From Corynebacterium minutissimum (lineage in GTDB: Bacteria > Actinomycetota > Actinomycetes > Mycobacteriales > Mycobacteriaceae): 64,000 nt of DNA. The notes under the pieces were generated by a model. It was not told where the DNA came from, ran no database searches, and was given only the letters and a program-made list of their open reading frames with translations. Positions 43,918-51,131 of the stretch are shown in pieces. How positions within the stretch are numbered: position 1 is the first letter of the stretch; each line of letters begins with the position of its first letter. The stretch is taken from NCBI RefSeq assembly GCF_000805675.1, contig NZ_JSEF01000004.1, positions 1-64,000 of the forward strand, in the 5' to 3' direction. Made by a program: the position numbers and the translations under genes.

Positions 43918-44634
43918 CTATGCCCCTCCGACGTAGTTTTCTGCGCACACATCAATGGCAAGCTGATGCGGTGCTACGTAGTGTATTCCTGCTTCATTCG
44001 TTGCGCCGGTGAGCTCTTCACCAGCGACAGGCACGAGGGTGATTCCTCCGGATACGGGCTCAGCACTCGCGCGAATCCGAGTGGGCAACGAGGGCACGAT
44101 GTCTGCTGGATTCGTGCACCAAATCAACGTTGATCGAGGTTCTTCTTCACCAGCGATCTGCCCCGCGACTCGTTGAGCTGCAAAAGCTCCCGACATCGCC
44201 CATGGTTGCCCGCTCGCATCAACCGCTGAGGCAAGCGTTATAGGATTCGCCGGTAAAAAGTGAAGAGCCCCGTGGCGGCCATAGGGATTGGACGCCCATG
44301 CGCCTCGTTCTATGAGCGCCTGATAGTCACCGTCTTCGCCTGGAGCGTCGCCCCACTGTACGAAGCGGTCAATCCACCCTTTAACGTCTGTTTCTTCGCT
44401 GCTGAGCTCCCCCAGGAGAACTCGGACTGCTGTCGCGGCGGCGGCGTCGCTCATGCGATGCACCGATACGGACACCTCATACCCAAGCACGCGCATTACC
44501 TTGGCCAACCCGGTCAAACTCGGTTGAGCTGCCCCACGCAACCACAGATTGAGCGTATTTCGCGACACTCCCGAGCGCCGCGAGATTTCGCTAAGGCTCA
44601 GCGGGCTTTTCTTGAGGAGTTGTAGTGGGTCCAT
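43918..44634 (-). CDS. XRE-type regulator with AbiEi-like C-terminus, partner of Fic
   Basis: A 238-residue protein. Residues 1-65 carry a lambda-repressor-like helix-turn-helix ('LSLSEISRRSGVSRNTLNLW'). The C-terminal part ends in 'TNEAGIHYVAPHQLAIDVCA', recalling the 'xYVSPxQLxLDL' segment of AbiEi-type antitoxins. ATG 44634 is preferred to the open frame up to 44730. A TATAGT -10 box (44642-44647, minus strand) lies 7 bases before it, so the mRNA is probably leaderless, and two palindromes sit over the -35 region. Probable antitoxin and autorepressor. Confidence 0.65.
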   Translation of the reverse strand: MDPLQLLKKSPLSLSEISRRSGVSRNTLNLWLRGAAQPSLTGLAKVMRVLGYEVSVSVHRMSDAAAATAVRVLLGELSSEETDVKGWIDRFVQWGDAPGEDGDYQALIERGAWASNPYGRHGALHFLPANPITLASAVDASGQPWAMSGAFAAQRVAGQIAGEEEPRSTLIWCTNPADIVPSLPTRIRASAEPVSGGITLVPVAGEELTGATNEAGIHYVAPHQLAIDVCAENYVGGA

Positions 44635-44653
44635 AGCCCCCACTATAGCCATT

Positions 44654-44691
44654 TGTCCTATGCTTAGGACACCTGTCCTACCGTTAGGACA
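44654..44691. promoter_or_regulatory. Tandem 18-bp operators before the XRE-Fic pair
   Basis: TGTCCTATGCTTAGGACA (44654-44671) and TGTCCTACCGTTAGGACA (44674-44691) are two perfect TGTCCTA-N4-TAGGACA palindromes with centres 20 bp apart. A lone half-site TGTCCTA lies at 44733-44739, at the start of the divergent gene. Position and symmetry indicate binding by the adjacent XRE protein. Confidence 0.75.
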
Positions 44692-44738
44692 TTCAAGCCC
44701 TCTACCAGCGACATGGCAACCAGACCCCACGGTGTCCT

Positions 44739-47279
44739 ATGATGAAGCAAATGAGCGCGGAGATTTATTCACTTCCCACAACGCCGTTGGTCACTACCGA
44801 CATCGCCGAGCAGGGTCCCCGGATTTCACTGCGCCGGGGCAGCAACATCCTCATGCTGGAGCTGCCAGCTACCTACCCAGAGGCAGACCTGACTGATCCG
44901 CGGTGGGTGGTCAAGTCTCACTTCATCGATCGCCCGCACTCGGTGCGCGAGTTCACCACCGAAGAGCCGCTGGAAGTCGGCATCCCGGGGCCCTTTACCC
45001 GCATCGAAGTCACCCTGCGCGATGGCGATGAGGACCTCCTCGAGACCGTCACCTTCACCGGCATCACCGATGAAGCACCCTTCATCGTGTACGACCGCAC
45101 GACCCTCATCGCGCCGCAGGGCACGCTCGAGACCGCTGAGCCGCTCGGCATCTGGGCTGGCTGGGAGGTCGGCCCGCTGCCGGACCGGGTGACGGTGCCA
45201 CAGAGGGAACCGGTGGACGTCGCCAAGCACAGCGATTTTGAGTGGGACTTTGACGTCGCCACGCTTCCCCATGCCCGCGGGCTCGATAACGAGCCGATTT
45301 TTACGCAGTCGCCACGCGTGCACCTCATCGCGGAAGGGGAGTGGCGTATCGATCTCACCTACGCGCCGCTCGGCGGTGAGCAGGAGGAAATTTCTGAACA
45401 GACCTTTGAGCCGGGCATCGCCGAACCTTTCCCCGGCGATCTCTACGAAGACCCCTGGGTAGGGCGCTACAAGGTGTCCCTGCACCGCGACGACGAGCTT
45501 GTCGACGTCCGCTTCATCTCCCTCGCCGAGGGCCTCCACATGCGTGCGACCAACGAGGGCCCGCGCGGCATGGATTTCCGCATCATCGACGCCCTCGGTG
45601 CGCACTCTGCTTTCAGCTACACGCTGGCCTCTCCGCCGAAGAAGCCTATCGCGCTGGAGAAGGGCCTGCGCACCTTTGAGGACACCGACATCTCGCGCCG
45701 CGAGGTCGTGGCCAGTGATGCCGGGTACGAGCTCGAGTTCGACGTCTGGCCCGAAGCCCTGTTCAGCCGCGTCAAGCGCATTGGCCTGGAGCCCACGGAG
45801 CACTCCGACAAACCGGTTATTTTCGCCGGTCAGCTCGATCAAGACGATATGTTTACCGTCCATTCGCCGCGCCCGCTGCCGCTGGCCAAGTTCGTCACCA
45901 TTGACGGCCGCCAGAAGATCAAGGAGTTGGCTCGCACCTCGAAGACCACGCAGGCGGTGACGAGCCTCGCCGTGCCGAATGCCGCCTTGGCCAATGCGGT
46001 GCGCAAGCAGCCTTCTGCCGAGCTTTTCCTCATGTGGTCTACGTTGACCTACGAGGACTACCTGGATTCCCTGCCGGACGAGGAGCGCGCCGCCCATGAG
46101 GCCCGCAGCCTCGAGCGCCGCATTGTGGAGTACGAGGCATCGGCCTCCACCAGCCTCATCTACGCTGCCTTGGCCACGGTGCGCAAGACCCCGTTGGTCA
46201 GCCGTGGTCTGCTCGGTGATGGGGAAGTAATCATCGAGCAGAACGTGGATCCCCAGGTAGATTTGGTGGGCTGGGCATGGCCTTTGGCTGACCCCACCGT
46301 TTCCCCTACCCAGCTCACTCCGACAGAGAATGGTTTCGAGCTGCCTGCCGACCTCCTCGAGCAAGGCTCGCTGCTTGTCGACGTCCGCGAGCTCAACCCC
46401 ACCTCGAACCTCACCGCCCCCGCCCGCCCTTCGAGCGCGTCCATTGTCGTGACCCCGGAGGGCGCCGAACCGGCCCGTGCTTCCAAGGACTGGACACCGG
46501 AGGAGCTGTGGGGCGCCTTCCGCGCACTGCACGTGCTGTCACAGCGCAGCCCGAACCCGAAGCTGCAGGCGATGTTCGACAGCATCATCGACCGCCTGCG
46601 TACCAACCCCGAGTCAGCGCTCCACGCCCTAGCGCGCACCGGCGTCAGCGTGAACCAGCAGGCTCGTGCCCTAGCCCGTACCCGACTCTTCCATTCGCCA
46701 CTCGAGTCCGACTTGGAGCACAGCGCTGACCACTACCTGGATCTTCTCCTCGATCCTTCCGCCAGCGAGAATGCTGAGCTCACTGCCGTCCGCGAGACTG
46801 GCGCGGACGGCCTGACCCGCCCAATGCTGCTCAATGCGGCAACGGTTCACAGCCCAACCCCGAATGTTGATGACCTCATGGGGGAGGCCGCTCGCGTCGC
46901 CGCCCTCCGCGAGTGTTTCGCCAACAACGGCGCCCTCGATGCGCTGGGCACCATCGAGCATCTGCGCAAGGACGCCACAGCACTCGCGTCCGTAGTGCAG
47001 AATGCAGGCGTGGACATGTCGATTAGCCACACCCTCGTGGCACTCGGCGCTTTTGCCAGCGGTAACACCGCGGATGAGCTCAATGCGGCCGCGTGGATGC
47101 CGTATATTTCCTACGCCTTCGCTTTGGCGTCCCGCGCCGCTGCGAACGACGTCATCATGGAAAGCCCGCTGCTCAAGGAAGATATGCCCATGCTTGCCGA
47201 CGTCCTCCCCCTCGCCCCCCGCCTCTTCTTCTACGACCTCGTGACGGCCGAAGCTCTCTTCCGCGATCGCGACATGTGA
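44739..47279 (+). CDS. Large uncharacterised protein (846 residues)
   Basis: I do not recognise this family. The first 420 residues are rich in beta-type segments separated by proline and glycine ('EWRIDLTYAPLGG', 'RYKVSLHRDDELVDVRF', 'GYELEFDVWPEAL'), as in stacked Ig-like or jelly-roll domains. The remainder (about 430-846) becomes helical and alanine-rich. No signal peptide, membrane segment or catalytic motif is visible. It is divergent from the XRE-Fic pair, with an operator half-site at its start codon. In-frame ATG at 44751 (MSAEIYSL) is an alternative start. Confidence 0.7.
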   Translation: MMKQMSAEIYSLPTTPLVTTDIAEQGPRISLRRGSNILMLELPATYPEADLTDPRWVVKSHFIDRPHSVREFTTEEPLEVGIPGPFTRIEVTLRDGDEDLLETVTFTGITDEAPFIVYDRTTLIAPQGTLETAEPLGIWAGWEVGPLPDRVTVPQREPVDVAKHSDFEWDFDVATLPHARGLDNEPIFTQSPRVHLIAEGEWRIDLTYAPLGGEQEEISEQTFEPGIAEPFPGDLYEDPWVGRYKVSLHRDDELVDVRFISLAEGLHMRATNEGPRGMDFRIIDALGAHSAFSYTLASPPKKPIALEKGLRTFEDTDISRREVVASDAGYELEFDVWPEALFSRVKRIGLEPTEHSDKPVIFAGQLDQDDMFTVHSPRPLPLAKFVTIDGRQKIKELARTSKTTQAVTSLAVPNAALANAVRKQPSAELFLMWSTLTYEDYLDSLPDEERAAHEARSLERRIVEYEASASTSLIYAALATVRKTPLVSRGLLGDGEVIIEQNVDPQVDLVGWAWPLADPTVSPTQLTPTENGFELPADLLEQGSLLVDVRELNPTSNLTAPARPSSASIVVTPEGAEPARASKDWTPEELWGAFRALHVLSQRSPNPKLQAMFDSIIDRLRTNPESALHALARTGVSVNQQARALARTRLFHSPLESDLEHSADHYLDLLLDPSASENAELTAVRETGADGLTRPMLLNAATVHSPTPNVDDLMGEAARVAALRECFANNGALDALGTIEHLRKDATALASVVQNAGVDMSISHTLVALGAFASGNTADELNAAAWMPYISYAFALASRAAANDVIMESPLLKEDMPMLADVLPLAPRLFFYDLVTAEALFRDRDM

Positions 47280-47308
47280 GCGCGTGAGGTGTGCCACAAT
47301 GGGTGAGC

Positions 47309-47959
47309 ATGAAGGTTATCTCCACGAACGTCGCTGTCCGCCGTCCGGAGCCGCACGGGCGGCACGAGTACACGGGCATCGATAAGCAGCCGCGCCCCTT
47401 CCTGGACTTGGAAATCCCCGGGCCCAATTATGGTGACGGCTCCGGCGTGGTGGGGGATTCCATCGGCGACCACGCCCACCACGGCGGCGCCGAGAAGGCC
47501 GTCTACGCCTATGCCCGCGAGGAGCTCGACTACTGGGAGGGCGCGCTCAACCGTGTACTGCGTGATGGCTACTTCGGGGAGAACCTCACCACTGAGGGCA
47601 TCTCCTGGCCAAATATACTCATCAACCAGCGGATTCAGGTGGGGGAGTGCGTCCTCGAGGTCTCCATCCCGCGTACGCCCTGCGCCACCTTCTCCGGCTG
47701 GATGGACGAGCCCGGCTGGCTCAAGTCCTTCACTGAGCGCGGCGATTGCGGTTCCTACCTGCGCATCATCGAGCCCGGCCGCATCACTTCTGGCGATGAG
47801 ATTACGCTCATCGGCCGCCCCGACCATGACATCACCATGGGCATGGCCTTCGCCGCCAAGATGGGGGACAAGGACCTAGCCCGGCGCGTCGTGGACGCTG
47901 GCTGCCTCGCTGCCGTCCACCACGAGCAGCTGGTTAAGCGCCTGCAGCCCCGCGGTTAG
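47309..47959 (+). CDS. MOSC-domain protein, YiiM-like
   Basis: A 216-residue MOSC (molybdenum cofactor sulfurase C-terminal) protein. Typical features are 'GDHAHHGGAEKAVYAY', 'YFGENLTTEGI' and the conserved cysteine in 'SIPRTPCATFSGWMD'. YiiM-type proteins are Moco-dependent and detoxify N-hydroxylated base analogues. ATG 47309 is chosen; the open frame starts at 47291. The 3' end overlaps the convergent AlbA-type gene by 26 bp. Confidence 0.82.
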   Translation: MKVISTNVAVRRPEPHGRHEYTGIDKQPRPFLDLEIPGPNYGDGSGVVGDSIGDHAHHGGAEKAVYAYAREELDYWEGALNRVLRDGYFGENLTTEGISWPNILINQRIQVGECVLEVSIPRTPCATFSGWMDEPGWLKSFTERGDCGSYLRIIEPGRITSGDEITLIGRPDHDITMGMAFAAKMGDKDLARRVVDAGCLAAVHHEQLVKRLQPRG

Positions 47960-49493
47960 CTAGCCATTCATAGGTTGTCGCTTGTGAGCCGCGCGTACCA
48001 TCCATACGCACGAATCGTGCCTTCACCAGTGACTTCAGCGCATATCGGACCTGCGCTCGAGTGAGGTTTGTGGCTGTTTCTATTTCACCAATGGACAGCG
48101 GTTGTGCCGCCGCACTCAGCGCCTCTGCTACGCGCGGTGCGTTGACCCCCAGGCCGTCCACGTTCACTGGTGCACCCACTCGTCGTTGCGATTCGATGCG
48201 GGATTCCTCCTTGCGTAGTGGCTCCCAGGTACGGGCTTCTCCACGCGTGTCCGGCCGCCACATCTTCACCGTAAATTGCACACCGGAATCTATCAGGTCA
48301 GGCTCCGGCAGTCCTTGCTCTCGCGCGGCATCCAGCATGAGCTGCACGCCGCCGCCTTCGCCCTCAATAACAAAAGAGCCATCGTCTGCTTTGAGATATC
48401 GGCACAGTCTATAGAGACGCTGGTTAATCTCCTGGCGCGCCAGATCTCTCGACTTGAGCTGTTCAACCGTCAGATCCCGTAGGCCTCCTGGGCTGGAGAT
48501 AACCATCTTGTCCGGTAGTAGGCGGACATCAATCGATTTACCCGCACCCAACGTATTTGGCCCAAGATCACGGTGCACCAGTGCATTCGCCACGGCCTCT
48601 CGAATGGCCGAAAGGGGAAGTTCAGGAACTTCCACCATTGATCCGTCCTCTCGATATCGCCGTACGGCGGCTAAACGTTGCCTTACCCAACCCATTACCG
48701 AGTTCAACAGCACCGGGACGGGCCCCTCAAAGGTCTCCAACCCCAACACTCGCCCGTGCTTCGAACCATTCGGTAGTCTTTGCGCCACTGTTACTGCTAA
48801 GGAGGGAAAATGTCCTTGAGGATAGAAACCCAGCGCATACAGGCCAGCAAGCGTCAGCTCTCCAGTCGCGGTCGTTACCGCTAGTGCCCGTAAGACGTCC
48901 TCATCTTGAGTAAGTCCCGATAGTCGCCGATTCTTTTTCCGCGCCTGAACCAAGAAATCTTCCACCACGGCGCGGTCCAAGTCCGCGATACTCGTGCCTT
49001 CCACAATCGTCGTGTCATAGGACACTGCCTCTTCGGCATGCAGCTTCGCTACGTCCATCATGCGTAGCTCGGAGGCACTCATACGATAATCCCCATCAGC
49101 CATTCGAAGATACGCTTCTCCCCTGTAGATAGCAGGCTTATCAATGATCGGAAGACCCGTAACCTCCGCAATCACGACATGCGTGCCATCTATTGCCACA
49201 CTGTCGGTATGCACTGTGACTGGAGGGGTGATGGCATGACGCGCCTGAGAGGCCAGAGCAGCCTCCATCTCCGAAGGATTCTCAATGCCAGTGACAATGA
49301 AGCCTTCTTTCTCATTGACACCGAGAATGATAAGACCGCCACTCGGCATGTTTGCGAACGCGCACAATGTCTGCGGTAGAGAGTCCGGAATGCCCCCTTG
49401 AGCGGTTTTGACCTCGACTGTTGTTGAATCACCGCCGCGCAACTCAAGCTCAGCCAATAGCTCTCTCAGCTGATTCTCGGACCAATTGTTCAC
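47934..49493 (-). CDS. AlbA_2/Schlafen-type ATP-binding transcriptional regulator
   Basis: A 519-residue protein with three parts. The N-terminal AlbA_2 (Schlafen-like) domain spans about 10-150 ('ESTVEVKTA'-like start, 'NMPSGGLIILGVNEKEGF'). A GHKL-like ATP-binding region lies at about 290-400 ('AIREAVANALVHRDL', 'DKMVISSPGGL'). The C-terminal winged helix is at about 455-510. Such proteins act as regulators near mobile or defence genes. The start is GTG 49493. Seven CTCAATG-like half-sites fill the upstream region, suggesting autoregulation. Confidence 0.78.
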   Translation of the reverse strand: MNNWSENQLRELLAELELRGGDSTTVEVKTAQGGIPDSLPQTLCAFANMPSGGLIILGVNEKEGFIVTGIENPSEMEAALASQARHAITPPVTVHTDSVAIDGTHVVIAEVTGLPIIDKPAIYRGEAYLRMADGDYRMSASELRMMDVAKLHAEEAVSYDTTIVEGTSIADLDRAVVEDFLVQARKKNRRLSGLTQDEDVLRALAVTTATGELTLAGLYALGFYPQGHFPSLAVTVAQRLPNGSKHGRVLGLETFEGPVPVLLNSVMGWVRQRLAAVRRYREDGSMVEVPELPLSAIREAVANALVHRDLGPNTLGAGKSIDVRLLPDKMVISSPGGLRDLTVEQLKSRDLARQEINQRLYRLCRYLKADDGSFVIEGEGGGVQLMLDAAREQGLPEPDLIDSGVQFTVKMWRPDTRGEARTWEPLRKEESRIESQRRVGAPVNVDGLGVNAPRVAEALSAAAQPLSIGEIETATNLTRAQVRYALKSLVKARFVRMDGTRGSQATTYEWLANRGAAGA

Positions 49494-49507
49494 GATGAAT
49501 ACCCGCC

Positions 49508-49609
49508 CTCAATGTTAACAATGACGGCTCAATGCTAACGTCATTCCCGTTCAATGACAAGATTTCTCATTGATCTTCCCATTGAGGTGTCATTGACGTT
49601 CTCGTTGAG
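49508..49609. repeat. Array of CTCAATG half-sites upstream of the AlbA-type gene
   Basis: Forward copies (CTCAATG or TTCAATG) start at 49508, 49528 and 49550. Inverted copies (CATTGA, CATTGAG, CATTGAC, CGTTGAG) start at 49568, 49580, 49591 and 49603. The spacing is about 20-22 bp on one side and 11-12 bp on the other, close to whole helical turns. Likely an extended operator for the adjacent regulator. Confidence 0.6.
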
Positions 49610-49667
49610 ACCGAGTTATGACCCTGAAACCCCGCATGTTTAAGAGTTATCTAGCGCCCAAACCCCG

Positions 49668-49702
49668 ATGAGTGGTTGGATAAGAGTTATCCAACCACTC
49701 AT
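49668..49702. repeat. Perfect 16-bp inverted repeat
   Basis: ATGAGTGGTTGGATAA, a GAG loop and TTATCCAACCACTCAT form a perfect stem. The central TAAGAGTTATC is also present at 49641-49651. It may be a terminator for the convergently ending zeta-toxin transcript or a recombination/regulatory site. Confidence 0.6.
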
Positions 49703-49840
49703 TTACTGTTTGACGAATGGACAACCTCTAGCAGACGACATCCTCAACCTACTCGACCTCGCAGACCGCCAGCTCGCCAGCAGCCGCTTCGACACAAGGC
49801 TTTCACCGCCTACCGGGCGCGCAGTTCCACGTGCACAGTC

Positions 49841-50629
49841 TTAAAGTTTGCGGATACGCTCTGCGTCAGCCACGAGATTCTGCGTGAGCTTCTCCGCTTC
49901 AAGACCACTCAAGTCGCAACTATCGAAACGGGCCAGCCAGTCGGTACGAATAGCGCGGGAGTCGAACCAGGTTGCGCGCTCAGCCTCAATATCCTCGATG
50001 CCACTTAAGGTGCGGCCGTCACGGGTGCGGATCTCGAGGTCGTCGACAAGCGGCGCAATAGCCTGAAGCCCTGGAATGATGGCATTAAAACCCGACGTGT
50101 GGGAAACCTCGTTAGTCCAGCGCGGGTAGCGGCTCACGCGCTGCGCCTCCAGAAAGCGCTGGACCACGCCTAGCCTGGAGACCTCCTGCGCCACCGCCAG
50201 GCCCACGACCTTCACGCGGAAACCCGCGGAGCGAAACTTGGCTATCTCACCCGCGATGAATTCCGGGTTAGACAACGTGTTCTCAATGATGAGCGAATGC
50301 CCATGCTGGCGGCCATGCTCAATGAGCGAGGACATCCAGTAGGGCACCGGACCATTGGTGAGCACGTCCATGCGTAAGGGGTCGCGCTCCATGATCTCGT
50401 CGAGGGCGGGGTGCAGCTTCCGAATCTCATCGGAGTCAAGAACTGCATGACCATTCTTTACAGATTCAATAGCCGTTGATTTGCCTGACGCTGGCTGCCC
50501 CGCCACATAAATGACTTCTGGAGCAGACGTGCTGTGAGCATTCGATCGGCCGAAGTAGCTGGCTTGCAGAGTCTTTAGCCGTTGCTCCATAACCTGCGGA
50601 TCAACGGGGAAGTCAGCGGCGGAAAGCAT
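49841..50629 (-). CDS. Zeta-toxin-like P-loop kinase
   Basis: A 262-residue protein with Walker A GQPASGKSTAIE (about 44-55), the zeta-type substrate motif 'LDSDEIRKLHPALDEI' and a 'SLIIENTLSNPEF' strand. Zeta/PezT toxins phosphorylate UDP-N-acetylglucosamine and block cell-wall synthesis. An 87-residue ORF ends 3 bp upstream, the normal antitoxin-toxin order. The C-terminal 70 residues are unlike other zeta proteins I know. Confidence 0.82.
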   Translation of the reverse strand: MLSAADFPVDPQVMEQRLKTLQASYFGRSNAHSTSAPEVIYVAGQPASGKSTAIESVKNGHAVLDSDEIRKLHPALDEIMERDPLRMDVLTNGPVPYWMSSLIEHGRQHGHSLIIENTLSNPEFIAGEIAKFRSAGFRVKVVGLAVAQEVSRLGVVQRFLEAQRVSRYPRWTNEVSHTSGFNAIIPGLQAIAPLVDDLEIRTRDGRTLSGIEDIEAERATWFDSRAIRTDWLARFDSCDLSGLEAEKLTQNLVADAERIRKL

Positions 50630-50632
50630 AAG

Positions 50633-50896
50633 CTATGCCGCTTTATGCTCGGAGGAGAGGGCTTCAAGCCGCTGCGCAAAGAGAGCCGCAGCGGCGCGGA
50701 TGGCTTCAATGTCGGTTGAATCAACACCACTGACCATGTCCTCTACCAGCCAATTCTGACGAATCCACCATTGTGATTCAACATCGTTGCCTGCTTCAGC
50801 GGCCCTAGTGAGGTAGGCAGCTTTCAGCGAGGACGCAACCTCCTTCATGGCGTCGAAGGCTGCGTACTCGATCTCCGGGACTTTGGCGGTGCTCAT
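50633..50896 (-). CDS. Small antitoxin partner of the zeta-like toxin
   Basis: An 87-residue, mostly helical acidic protein ('FDAMKEVASSLKAAYLTRAA', 'DSTDIEAIRAAAALFAQRLE'). The similarity to epsilon/PezA antitoxins is only in size, helicity and position, so the call rests on gene order: it is 3 bp ahead of the kinase on the same strand. No DNA-binding motif is visible. Confidence 0.65.
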   Translation of the reverse strand: MSTAKVPEIEYAAFDAMKEVASSLKAAYLTRAAEAGNDVESQWWIRQNWLVEDMVSGVDSTDIEAIRAAAALFAQRLEALSSEHKAA

Positions 50897-50924
50897 GGCG
50901 CTAAGAATAGCAGCGCCAGGCCGG

Positions 50925-50959
50925 TTTTAGCCGTTGATGATCTGCGGGTAGGCCAGGCC
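50925..50959. repeat. 35-bp direct repeat, left copy (duplicated aldehyde dehydrogenase 3' end)
   Basis: Begins TTTTAGCCGTTGATGATCTG and is identical to 52802-52836 except at one base (50951 G versus A). It reproduces the last codons of the aldehyde dehydrogenase gene (GLAYPQIING-stop) on the minus strand, but nothing of the gene's body. Confidence 0.9.
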
Positions 50960-51107
50960 AAGCAACGATGGTGTCTTCGCCATAATCAAGAATGCTTCTG
51001 CATATAACTGCCGAGTACTTGCTTTTGAATTCCTCCGAATAAAACTCAGTACTTACTGGGCCCTGCTTGGACATTCCCCAAATCGTCACAATTTCAATGA
51101 CGCTCAT
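50960..51107 (-). pseudogene. 5' fragment of a possible IS3-type orfA transposase
   Basis: ATG 51107 (or 51074) opens MSKQGPVSTEFYSEEFKSKY, reminiscent of the 'YSEEFKxxxV' opening of IS-encoded helix-turn-helix orfA proteins. After about 36 residues the homologous part stops exactly where the 35-bp direct repeat begins. The family assignment is tentative; it could be an unrelated small ORF. Confidence 0.35.
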
Positions 51108-51131
51108 GTCAACTGAGTGGCTCTTAACGGC

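Larger units (their letters stand above)
49494..49840. other. Repeat-rich intergenic region, no gene
   Basis: 347 bp without a supported gene. The right part (49508-49609) holds CTCAATG/CATTGAG half-sites, and the middle has a perfect palindrome (49668-49702). Around 49730-49800 a plus-strand frame reads GQPLADDILNLLDLADRQLA, which looks protein-like and may be a gene remnant, but no start or complete ORF was found. Confidence 0.5.

Noticed and set aside
44826-46532. 568-residue minus-strand ORF opposite the 846-residue gene
   Set aside because: It is antisense to a better-coded gene, lacks recognisable motifs, and long antisense frames are expected in GC-rich DNA.
49831-49850. Second parS-like site (GTTCCACGTGCACA)
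   Set aside because: Three mismatches to the parS core, including loss of symmetry.
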